Part shown: positions 1-6,443 of the stretch, piece by piece
How the letters are laid out: each line of letters starts with the position of its first letter
Numbering within the stretch: position 1 is the first letter of the stretch
Source: JABCPE02 sp963521545
Lineage (GTDB): Bacteria; Bacteroidota; Bacteroidia; Flavobacteriales; Weeksellaceae
Assembly: GCA_963521545.1 (NCBI GenBank)
Contig: CAUQVP010000028.1
Location: 1-17,613 of the forward strand
DNA: 17,613 bases
Direction of reading: 5' to 3'
Notes under the pieces: model-generated
Database searches by the model: none
What the model was told of the DNA's origin: nothing
The model's input: only the letters and a program-made list of their open reading frames with translations
Made by a program: the position numbers and the translations under genes

Positions 1-2
1 TA

Positions 3-62
3 GACCAAATGGTAGGCGACCGCGACATCAGAGAAATTTTAGAAAAATACAACAGCAAATAA
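3..62 (+). CDS. C-terminal end of an unidentified protein (partial)
   Basis: An open frame enters from the left edge and ends at a TAA at 60-62, giving a 19-residue tail that finishes ILEKYNSK. It is followed at once by a terminator hairpin and converges on prmC, which supports a real gene end. The visible residues (charged, helix-like) are too few to assign a family. Confidence 0.6.
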   Translation, partial: DQMVGDRDIREILEKYNSK

Positions 63-65
63 CAA

Positions 66-100
66 AAAAATCCCTCTTGTAATTAGAGGGATTTTTATTT
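66..100. terminator. Bidirectional intrinsic terminator
   Basis: TCCCTCT (71-77) pairs with AGAGGGA (85-91). The stem is flanked by an A-run on the left and a T-run on the right, so it can end transcription from both sides. It serves the partial + strand gene and prmC, whose stop codon (95-97) lies in the T-run. Confidence 0.85.
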
Positions 101-940
101 TTCGCCAATCACAAATCGGTCATTTTCTGATAAATCCTTTACAAGTTCTGATTTTGTGAGAACATCCTGAAACAGCTGCAAGGTTTCTTTTCCTAATTTT
201 TGGTTGATTTCCAAAAAAACAGAACCTCCTTTTTTCAAGTGGTTTTCAGAGTCTTGGGCTATTTTTTCATAAAAGGCAAGAACTCTGTTTTCAGGAGCGA
301 AAAGTGCTATATTTGGTTCAAAACCTTTCACAGAATGCGAAATTTCTTCCTTTTCTAAAACATCTATATACGGAGGATTACTCACTATGATATCATAAAT
401 TTCATCCAGTTTTTCATTCAAATAATCTTTCTGTATAAAATTGATTTTCACCTTATGAAAATCGGCATTTTTTTGGGCTACATTTAGTGCCTTTTCAGAA
501 ATATCAATACTGCTGACCTCGGCATTTGGGAATATTTTTGCCAAAGAAATACTGATGCAGCCGCTGCCTGTTCCCACATCCAAAATTTTTAATTTTTCCT
601 GTTTCAGATGACCCAGCTTGTTTTCTATCAATTCTATCAACTCCTCTGTTTCAGGGCGTGGAATAAGGACATTTTCATCAACGAAAAACCTATTTCCATA
701 AAAATAAGTTTCACCCAAAATCTGCTGGTAAGGTTTTCCTTCTTTTAGTATAGATATGATTTTTAGAAACTCATTTTGGTTTTCGGCAGAAATAGAATTT
801 TCGAGCTGTGAACGAACATCTATCTTATTCAGATTCAATATTTTTTCGCAAAAAATAAAAAATAATTCCTCACACTCTGCCGAAGTATAAAGGCTTTGGA
901 GCTCCTCGGAAAAAAGATTTTTGACTTGGTTGATGGTCAT
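95..940 (-). CDS. prmC: PrmC, release factor glutamine N5-methyltransferase
   Basis: PrmC (HemK) uses SAM to methylate the glutamine of the GGQ motif of peptide chain release factors in the cytosol, which speeds termination. Numbered from the upstream GTG frame, a helical N-terminal domain (about 1-80) precedes a class I methyltransferase fold. Visible motifs are IPRPETEEL (99-107), the SAM loop DVGTGSG (127-133) and the catalytic NPPY (194-197), diagnostic of glutamine/adenine N-methyltransferases. The frame extends 6 codons upstream to a GTG at 958. I chose the ATG at 940 (281 aa) because the GTG lies inside the -7 promoter element (958-965) and a DnaA box. The gene is divergent from parA and stands alone. 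Family assignment is secure; the start is fairly secure. Confidence 0.93.
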   Translation of the reverse strand: MTINQVKNLFSEELQSLYTSAECEELFFIFCEKILNLNKIDVRSQLENSISAENQNEFLKIISILKEGKPYQQILGETYFYGNRFFVDENVLIPRPETEELIELIENKLGHLKQEKLKILDVGTGSGCISISLAKIFPNAEVSSIDISEKALNVAQKNADFHKVKINFIQKDYLNEKLDEIYDIIVSNPPYIDVLEKEEISHSVKGFEPNIALFAPENRVLAFYEKIAQDSENHLKKGGSVFLEINQKLGKETLQLFQDVLTKSELVKDLSENDRFVIGEK

Positions 941-950
941 TGAAAAAATT

Positions 951-981
951 TTATCCACAAAGATAAGAAATGTGTGGATAA
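951..981. promoter_or_regulatory. Pair of inverted perfect DnaA boxes
   Basis: TTATCCACA on the + strand (951-959) and its exact reverse complement TGTGGATAA (973-981), 13 bp apart, form an inverted pair of consensus DnaA boxes; with one more base (950, 982) the arms are 10 bp. A one-mismatch box (TTTTTGACA) lies at 1032-1040 and the DNA between is AT-rich. The site sits in the divergent prmC/parA promoter region. It could be part of a replication origin or a DnaA-responsive operator. The box matches are direct; the role is inferred. Confidence 0.6.
958..965 (-). promoter_or_regulatory. prmC promoter -7 element
   Basis: On the minus strand this reads TATCTTTG, matching the Bacteroidota -7 consensus TAnnTTTG. 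It would start transcription near 951-954, about 11-14 nt before the ATG at 940. No clear -33 TTTG is seen. The element overlaps the left DnaA box. Confidence 0.6.
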
Positions 982-1065
982 ATTTACGAATAGTTAATCT
1001 TTTGATTTATAAAGATTTACAGAATTATTGATTTTTGACATGCCGTGAAACATTAAAAATAATTG

Positions 1066-1073
1066 TATTTTTG
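1066..1073 (+). promoter_or_regulatory. parA operon promoter -7 element
   Basis: TATTTTTG matches TAnnTTTG and lies 18 nt before the parA ATG, implying a leader of about 10-15 nt. A TTTTTG at 1032-1037 is too far upstream to be an ideal -33 element, so only the -7 element is claimed. Confidence 0.5.
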
Positions 1074-1091
1074 GAGCCTAATATTTTGAAT

Positions 1092-1895
1092 ATGGGTAAA
1101 ATTATAGGTGTTGCCAATCAAAAAGGAGGTGTAGGAAAAACTACCACTTCGGTAAATCTAGCCTCTGCATTGGGCGTTTTAGAGAAAAAAGTTTTATTAA
1201 TAGATGCTGACCCACAGGCCAATGCTACTTCTGGTCTGGGTGTAGAGGAAGTTACATATTCCACTTATGACCTTTTGGAACATCACGCCAAAGTCCGTGA
1301 GTGCATCCTCCCTACTTCTTCGCCAAATGTAGATATTATCCCATCTCATATAGATTTAGTAGCGGCAGAGATAGAACTGGTGGACAAGGAAAACCGCGAA
1401 TACATGCTGAAAGAAGCTTTGAAGGAGATAAAAAATGAATACGACTATATCATTATAGACTGTGCGCCGAGTTTGGGGCTTATCACCATCAATGCACTTA
1501 CTGCTGCGGATTCGGTTATCATCCCTGTTCAGTGTGAATATTTCGCATTAGAGGGGCTTGGAAAACTTCTAAACACCATCAAAAACATACAAAGTTTCCA
1601 CAATCCTAACTTGGACATAGAAGGACTTCTTCTAACGATGTTTGACTCTCGTCTAAGGCTTTCTAACCAAGTAGTAGAAGAAACCAACTCGCATTTCCCT
1701 GAAATCGTTTTCGAAACTATCATCAGCAGAAACACGCGTCTGAGCGAGGCGCCAAGTTTTGGTGAAAGTATCCTAAAATACGATGCAGAGAGCAAAGGAG
1801 CTGTGCAGTATATACAGTTGGCGGAGGAAATTTTGCTAAAAAATGAACAAAAAATTCCGAGCAAAAAGAAGGAAAGTAAAAAATCAAAAAAGTAA
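1092..1895 (+). CDS. parA: ParA/Soj chromosome-partitioning ATPase
   Basis: ParA is a deviant Walker-type ATPase that binds the nucleoid as an ATP dimer and, with ParB-parS complexes, moves newly replicated origins apart. The deviant Walker A KGGVGKTT spans residues 11-18 with its signature lysine (K11), LLIDADPQ follows at 35-42, and the Walker B strand IIIDCAPS covers about 120-127. At 267 aa without an N-terminal HTH it is of the chromosomal Soj size, not the longer plasmid ParA. The frame stays open to a TTG at 1035, but the ATG at 1092 gives the usual start (MGKIIGVANQKGG) and lies just downstream of a promoter. The C-terminus is a Lys/Ser-rich tail of about 15 residues, possibly aiding DNA contact (inference). 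parB follows after 53 nt. Confidence 0.95.
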   Translation: MGKIIGVANQKGGVGKTTTSVNLASALGVLEKKVLLIDADPQANATSGLGVEEVTYSTYDLLEHHAKVRECILPTSSPNVDIIPSHIDLVAAEIELVDKENREYMLKEALKEIKNEYDYIIIDCAPSLGLITINALTAADSVIIPVQCEYFALEGLGKLLNTIKNIQSFHNPNLDIEGLLLTMFDSRLRLSNQVVEETNSHFPEIVFETIISRNTRLSEAPSFGESILKYDAESKGAVQYIQLAEEILLKNEQKIPSKKKESKKSKK

Positions 1896-1897
1896 AT

Positions 1898-1928
1898 CGC
1901 TCTTATAATATTTAAGACAAAAAGAGCG
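1898..1928 (+). other. Intercistronic hairpin between parA and parB
   Basis: CGCTCTT (1898-1904) pairs perfectly with AAGAGCG (1922-1928) around a 17-nt AT-rich loop. No T-run follows, so it is unlikely to be an intrinsic terminator. It may adjust parA/parB mRNA stability or parB translation (inference). Confidence 0.45.
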
Positions 1929-1948
1929 TTCGTAAACATACAAAATCT

Positions 1949-2836
1949 ATGAAAGATAAAAAAAGAGCTATGGGGCGCGGCCTCGGAGCTATTCTAAGTG
2001 CTGAGTCCAAGGCTGTGCAGTCTGCGACAGATGCAGGAGCAAAGGATTTGGTAGGGAATATTGTAGAAATTCCTATTGAGGATATCTATCCTAATGCCAA
2101 CCAGCCGAGAACTCATTTTGATGAAAAGGCATTGCAGGAACTTGCCGAATCCATCAAGGTTTTGGGGATTATACAACCCATAACGGTAAGAAAAAACGGG
2201 GCTAAATTTGAGATTATCTCTGGGGAAAGAAGATACCGCGCTTCCAAAATGGCTGGTCTAAAAGAAATCCCTGCCTATGTAAGGCTGGTAAATGACCAAG
2301 AACTGCTGGAAATGGCTTTGGTGGAAAATATCCAGAGAGAAGACTTAGACGCCATAGAAGTAGCCCTTACCTATCAGAGATTATTAGAAGAAATCGGTCT
2401 TACGCAGGAAGCGCTCAGCCAGCGTGTAGGGAAAGAGAGAAGTACAATCACCAACTCTATCCGACTTCTAAAACTAAGCCCAGATGTTCAGCAGGCTATT
2501 CGAAATGGTGACATTTCCGCTGGACACGGAAGAGCGATTTTAAGTTTAGAAAACCCTGAACACCAGCAGGTTTTATTTGAACAAATTGTAAATAATAGAT
2601 TAAGTGTAAGACAGGCGGAAGAAGCTGCAAAACATTTCAAAAGTCCAAAAGAAATCTCTATTTCCAAGGAGCCGAAAACCCTTCCGAACAACCTCCGCAG
2701 AGCTGAAAAAACCCTTGCTGATGCTCTGGCACTAAAAGTAGAAATAAAATCTTCTGCAAAGGGAGACAAAGGGAAAATAGTCCTTAACTTTGACAATGAA
2801 GAAGAATTAGAGAAAATCCTCTCTTATTTTAACTAA
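1949..2836 (+). CDS. parB: ParB/Spo0J chromosome-partitioning CTPase
   Basis: ParB binds parS, uses CTP to clamp and slide on flanking DNA, and stimulates ParA. Visible parts in order: a basic start containing GRGLGAI (9-15), NQPR (51-54), the CTP-binding motif GERRYRA (92-98), ENIQRE (126-131), a helix-turn-helix around 152-176 (LTQEALSQRVGKERSTI), and a C-terminal dimerization region. The length of 295 aa is normal for chromosomal ParB. ATG 1949 follows parA by 53 nt; the internal ATG at codon 8 (MGRGLG) is an alternative start. No full parS palindrome is present in the window; only a half-site GTGAAACA lies at 1045-1052. Confidence 0.95.
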   Translation: MKDKKRAMGRGLGAILSAESKAVQSATDAGAKDLVGNIVEIPIEDIYPNANQPRTHFDEKALQELAESIKVLGIIQPITVRKNGAKFEIISGERRYRASKMAGLKEIPAYVRLVNDQELLEMALVENIQREDLDAIEVALTYQRLLEEIGLTQEALSQRVGKERSTITNSIRLLKLSPDVQQAIRNGDISAGHGRAILSLENPEHQQVLFEQIVNNRLSVRQAEEAAKHFKSPKEISISKEPKTLPNNLRRAEKTLADALALKVEIKSSAKGDKGKIVLNFDNEEELEKILSYFN

Positions 2837-2841
2837 ATCAA

Positions 2842-3438
2842 ATGAAAAAATTATTCGGTTTTATATTCGTGTTTATTTCTTATTTTTTCTTTGCACAAGA
2901 AGCAGAGAAAAAAGACTCAGTGCAGGTAGAAAACGAAATAGTCACGGATATAGAGCTACTCCATAATAAGAAAACTTCTTACTCTGGACTCAGCCCTACC
3001 AAAGCGGGCTGGCGGTCTGCCATCATCCCTGGCTGGGGACAGTACTACAACCGTAAATACTGGAAAATCCCTATTGTCTGGGGTGCGATAGGAACAGGAG
3101 TAGGTTTCATCATTTGGAACCAAAAACAATACAAAAGATACAAAAATGCTTTTGAAGCAGAGCTAAACGGCGAACCACACGAGTTTTCTGGAATCACAGG
3201 ACTAGATTTAAAGACAGCCCTTGGAAATACCCAAGATTCCAGAAGAAGATACCGCGACTATACCATCGCTATCACTGCGGGAATATATCTGCTAAACATC
3301 ATAGATGCTGTGGTAGATGCCCACCTTGATGAAGGGCGTAAAGACCCTGATTTAGCAATTTCGCCGACCATTCTGCACGATTACACAGACCCAATACATA
3401 CAGCAAAGGCAGGTCTTGCCCTAAGATATAAATTTTAA
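2842..3438 (+). CDS. DUF5683 membrane protein of the parAB-dapB operon
   Basis: A 198-aa envelope protein. An N-terminal hydrophobic signal (about 1-18, MKKLFGFIFVFISYFFFA) is followed by a charged linker and the pattern GWRSAIIPGWGQYYNRKYWK (about 57-76), which I recognise as the DUF5683 hallmark. Two further hydrophobic segments follow, at about 77-93 and 134-152. It starts 5 nt after the parB stop and ends 5 nt before dapB, so it is surely cotranscribed with both. The family has no established function as far as I know. Its fixed place between a segregation gene and a lysine/peptidoglycan precursor gene is the main clue, but does not define a role. Confidence 0.85.
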   Translation: MKKLFGFIFVFISYFFFAQEAEKKDSVQVENEIVTDIELLHNKKTSYSGLSPTKAGWRSAIIPGWGQYYNRKYWKIPIVWGAIGTGVGFIIWNQKQYKRYKNAFEAELNGEPHEFSGITGLDLKTALGNTQDSRRRYRDYTIAITAGIYLLNIIDAVVDAHLDEGRKDPDLAISPTILHDYTDPIHTAKAGLALRYKF

Positions 3439-3443
3439 AACCA

Positions 3444-4145
3444 ATGAAAATAGCATTAGTAGGATACGGAAAAATGGGGCAGATTATTGATAAAATAGCC
3501 CAAACACGAGGACATGAAATAGTGGCTCGGCTCAATGAATCTCCCACTTTGGAAAACCTAAATAACCCTGATGTAGTGATAGAGTTCTCTAGCCCAGAAT
3601 CTGCATTTGGAAACATCAAATTCTGCCTTGAACAGGGCATTCCCGTAGTATGCGGAACCACAGGCTGGCTTGAGAAAAAACTTGAAATAGAAAAAATCTG
3701 CATAGAAAACAACTCTGCATTTTTATATGGGTCTAATTTTAGTTTGGGAGTGAATTTATTTTTCGCTTTGAATGAAAAATTGGCTCAGCTGATGAAACCT
3801 TTTAACAATGACTATCACTGCCAATTAGAAGAAATCCACCACATCCACAAGCTGGACAAACCAAGCGGAACAGCAATTTCCCTTGCGCAGGACATTATCG
3901 CCAATTCTAATTTTGAAAAATGGAAATTAGATGATACCTTGGGTAAAGAACTGGGCATCAGAGCCATAAGAGAGGAGGAAGTCCCTGGAACTCACATTGT
4001 AACTTATCGTTCCGAAGTGGATGAAATCGAGATAAAACACACCGCTTTCAACCGAAACGGCTTTGCATTAGGCGCTGTAATCGCCTCTGAATGGATTATC
4101 GGAAGAAAAGGGAACTTTAGCGTAAAAGAAGTTTTAGGATTATAA
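3444..4145 (+). CDS. dapB: DapB, 4-hydroxy-tetrahydrodipicolinate reductase
   Basis: DapB reduces 4-hydroxy-tetrahydrodipicolinate with NAD(P)H, feeding lysine and diaminopimelate for peptidoglycan. The Rossmann loop GYGKMG is at residues 7-12, GTTGW at 71-75, and the family signature HHIHKLDKPSGTA at 132-144, supplying the catalytic His (about H132) and Lys (K136) and the substrate-binding SGT loop. At 233 aa it is at the short end of the family (E. coli is about 270) but all key motifs are present. It is the last gene of the parA-parB-DUF5683-dapB unit; a terminator hairpin follows the stop by 7 nt. Confidence 0.95.
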   Translation: MKIALVGYGKMGQIIDKIAQTRGHEIVARLNESPTLENLNNPDVVIEFSSPESAFGNIKFCLEQGIPVVCGTTGWLEKKLEIEKICIENNSAFLYGSNFSLGVNLFFALNEKLAQLMKPFNNDYHCQLEEIHHIHKLDKPSGTAISLAQDIIANSNFEKWKLDDTLGKELGIRAIREEEVPGTHIVTYRSEVDEIEIKHTAFNRNGFALGAVIASEWIIGRKGNFSVKEVLGL

Positions 4146-4152
4146 GAATAAG

Positions 4153-4179
4153 AAAAGGCAAATATTTAGCCTTTTTTTT
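4153..4179 (+). terminator. Terminator after dapB
   Basis: AAAAGGC (4153-4159) pairs with GCCTTTT (4169-4175) around a 9-nt loop, followed by a T-run. It separates the dapB operon from the next unit, whose promoter overlaps its end. Confidence 0.8.
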
Positions 4180-4186
4180 ATATTTG
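4179..4186 (+). promoter_or_regulatory. Promoter -7 element for the 173-aa gene and lepB
   Basis: TATATTTG fits TAnnTTTG exactly and lies 17 nt before the ATG at 4203, directly after the dapB terminator. The hairpin plus promoter make the next two genes an independent transcription unit. Confidence 0.6.
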
Positions 4187-4202
4187 CACTAAATAGAAAA
4201 TT

Positions 4203-4724
4203 ATGATAGAACAAATCAGAACTTTTTTATCAGATAATCCCATTGAAAATATTGAAACTTTTTTTGATAATGAAAATATTTTTTGGGTGGACTGGAGAGA
4301 ATATGATGAAGATATCGTGAGCTATGTCAATGATGAGCTGAGCGAAGCAGACCAAATAGAATGGAAAACCATTCCTTCTGAAAAGGAAGGCGCACTAGAT
4401 ACCGTTATCCTAAAAAAAGATGAAAAAGAAGCAGTTATCCCATATGATGAAGACAAATGGGATAGAGATACGACATTAAAATCTATCGGAAAATTCATCG
4501 ATGATAAATACAAACTCTGCTGGTTCAAACCTTCTTTGGGTGGCGATACACTTAGTTTCGCGGTTATAGGGAATGAAGATTGGGAAAAACTATCCGCTGA
4601 ATTTGGAGAGGAAAAACTAAAATTTTACTTCTCGCCTGTGACCGAAGAAAACGAAGTGTTCAACCTATCAATGGACCAAGTCTTCTCACTTATAGAATCA
4701 AGAGAGAAAAACAATCCTAACTAA
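4203..4724 (+). CDS. Conserved-looking 173-aa protein of unknown function
   Basis: I do not recognise a named family. The 173-aa product has no signal peptide or membrane segment and looks cytosolic. It is acidic and aromatic-rich, with a WVDWREYDED stretch near residues 28-37 and a strand-like central region (KLCWFKPSLGGDTLSFAVIG, about 103-122). Coding quality resembles its neighbours and it has its own promoter. lepB follows 18 nt after the stop, so the two are almost certainly cotranscribed. I recall uncharacterized genes at this position in related flavobacteria but cannot confirm it here. Confidence 0.8.
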   Translation: MIEQIRTFLSDNPIENIETFFDNENIFWVDWREYDEDIVSYVNDELSEADQIEWKTIPSEKEGALDTVILKKDEKEAVIPYDEDKWDRDTTLKSIGKFIDDKYKLCWFKPSLGGDTLSFAVIGNEDWEKLSAEFGEEKLKFYFSPVTEENEVFNLSMDQVFSLIESREKNNPN

Positions 4725-4742
4725 ATCTACAAAATATTCAAA

Positions 4743-6398
4743 ATGGAATACTTACTAACTTATTCATTATACATTCTCATTCTCAGTGCATTATTGGGAA
4801 TTTCCACTTGGAAATTATTTAAGAAAATGGGATACAATCCGCTATTTGCATTTGTCCCGTTTTATAACTATTTCATCATTCTTAAAGAAACCAAAAGACC
4901 AAAATGGTGGGTTGTTCTGACCTATTTCCCTATCGTGGGAACTGTGATGATTTCTGTTTTTCATTTGTTTTTAATGGAAAGATTCGGAAAGACCAGTTTT
5001 GGACAAAAATTTTTGACAATTGCGCTGCCTTTTGTTTATTTGGCTGTTGTCAATTACTCCTCCTCTACTGAGCTTGTAGATGAAGAAGACATTGATGAAG
5101 AAGAAATTAAAAAGGATTCTTTCTGGAGTTCTATCACTTATGCAACTGTTTTTGCTACGCTGATACATACTTTCTCTTTCCAGCCTTTCGGTATTCCGAC
5201 AGGGTCTATGGAGAGAACGCTTTTAGTGGGAGATTTTCTCTTTGTCAATAAACTAAAATATGGGCTTAGGCTACCTATGAGACCTTTGGCAGTGCCATTT
5301 TTACAATCTACCCTATTTGACAGAGCTAAAGATGGCAACCCTAAAAACGACCCAAAATCCTATGTAGAAAGCATAAAATTACCATATTTCCGTCTTCCTG
5401 CATTTAGTGATGTTGAGAGAAATGACATCGTGGTGTTCAACTATCCTGGTGACAGCGTTCATACATCTATTGACAGAAAAGACCCATATGTAAAACGAGC
5501 TGTGGCCGTGGCTGGAGATGTTTTAGAAATAAAAGCTGGGAAACTCTTCATAAACGGAAAACCAGAGCAAAAAATGGGCGATGCAGAAATCCAACAGGCT
5601 TACACTGTCAATGCAAAAACCCAACTGGACATTCCTCATCTATACCAAAATGTAGGTTTCCTGCCTGTGAGAGAATACCAAACATCTGATGGTTTTTCAT
5701 ACACTTTCAGCGGACTTACGCCTACTTTGGCTGAAGAAATCAAGGAAATCCCTGGTGTAACCTCTGTAGAGCCTTCCATTGAGCCAAAGGGAATTCAGGA
5801 TATTTCTATGCATCTTAACCTGAAAAAATCCCAAGAGGAACAACGAATCATCTATACTGACAAAGTAGATATTTCCAATACCATTTTCCCAATGAACAAG
5901 GACTGGAATAAGGACTGGTATGGACCTATCAAAATCCCTAAAAAAGGTGACATCATAGACATCAACCTCGAAACGATACCGATGTACAGCAAACTGATAA
6001 GAGAATATGAAAACAATATCTTAGAAGTAAAAGGAAACCAAATTTTCATCAATAAAGTAGCTGCTGACAAATACGAAATCAAACAAAACTACTATTTCAT
6101 GATGGGAGATAATAGGGATGCTTCATTGGATTCCAGATATTTCGGATTTGTTCCAGAAACCCACATCATGGGTTCACCTATGTTCACTTGGTTAAGTTTA
6201 GAAGGTTCTTTCACAGACAACAACTCTTCTTACCAAGCCAATGGCTGGCGTATACGCTGGGATAGAATGTTTAAAGTAACTAACACTGGAGAAGCCAACA
6301 AAACCTCTTACTGGTGGGTAGCAGCCATACTGATGGGTATTTTCTTCGGATGGGACTACATCATGAAATTTGTTAAGAAAAAGAAAAATGAAGAATAA
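4743..6398 (+). CDS. lepB: Signal peptidase I (LepB), long Bacteroidota form
   Basis: Signal peptidase I cleaves signal peptides from exported preproteins at the outer face of the inner membrane, using a Ser/Lys dyad. This 551-aa form starts with a hydrophobic domain (segments about 5-21, 33-47, 55-78, 89-104; DUF5684-like). An acidic linker (110-124) leads to a further membrane anchor and the catalytic domain: box B GIPTGSMERTL with Ser155, box D YVKRAVAVAGD with Lys251, and box E GDNRDASLDSR (455-465). About 190 residues separate boxes D and E, where short enzymes have only a few dozen. A C-terminal membrane helix (about 523-545) ends in a Lys-rich tail. The ATG at 4743 follows the 173-aa gene by 18 nt. 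Confidence 0.95.
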   Translation: MEYLLTYSLYILILSALLGISTWKLFKKMGYNPLFAFVPFYNYFIILKETKRPKWWVVLTYFPIVGTVMISVFHLFLMERFGKTSFGQKFLTIALPFVYLAVVNYSSSTELVDEEDIDEEEIKKDSFWSSITYATVFATLIHTFSFQPFGIPTGSMERTLLVGDFLFVNKLKYGLRLPMRPLAVPFLQSTLFDRAKDGNPKNDPKSYVESIKLPYFRLPAFSDVERNDIVVFNYPGDSVHTSIDRKDPYVKRAVAVAGDVLEIKAGKLFINGKPEQKMGDAEIQQAYTVNAKTQLDIPHLYQNVGFLPVREYQTSDGFSYTFSGLTPTLAEEIKEIPGVTSVEPSIEPKGIQDISMHLNLKKSQEEQRIIYTDKVDISNTIFPMNKDWNKDWYGPIKIPKKGDIIDINLETIPMYSKLIREYENNILEVKGNQIFINKVAADKYEIKQNYYFMMGDNRDASLDSRYFGFVPETHIMGSPMFTWLSLEGSFTDNNSSYQANGWRIRWDRMFKVTNTGEANKTSYWWVAAILMGIFFGWDYIMKFVKKKKNEE

Positions 6399-6403
6399 AA
6401 ACT

Positions 6404-6433
6404 AGGCTGTAAGCATATGCTTATAGCCTTTTA
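6404..6433 (+). terminator. Terminator-like hairpin after lepB
   Basis: AGGCTGTAAGCAT (6404-6416) pairs with ATGCTTATAGCCT (6417-6429), a 13-bp palindrome with one G-T pair and CATATG at its tip, then four T. It most likely ends the lepB transcript. It lies only 11 nt before the rarA ATG, so any rarA promoter must overlap it or read-through must occur. Confidence 0.7.
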
Positions 6434-6443
6434 ATATTGAGAT

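Noticed and set aside
941..958. N-terminal extension of prmC from a GTG
   Set aside because: The GTG overlaps the predicted -7 element and a DnaA box; ATG 940 gives the usual PrmC start.
1035..1091. N-terminal extension of parA from a TTG
   Set aside because: The 19 extra residues do not resemble ParA and would place the promoter inside the gene; ATG 1092 gives the canonical start.
1529..1939. 136-aa minus-strand ORF inside parA
   Set aside because: It lies antisense to parA with no start signal or domain.
3299..3712. 137-aa minus-strand ORF across the DUF5683/dapB junction
   Set aside because: It overlaps two well-supported genes and shows no recognisable motif; a shadow frame.
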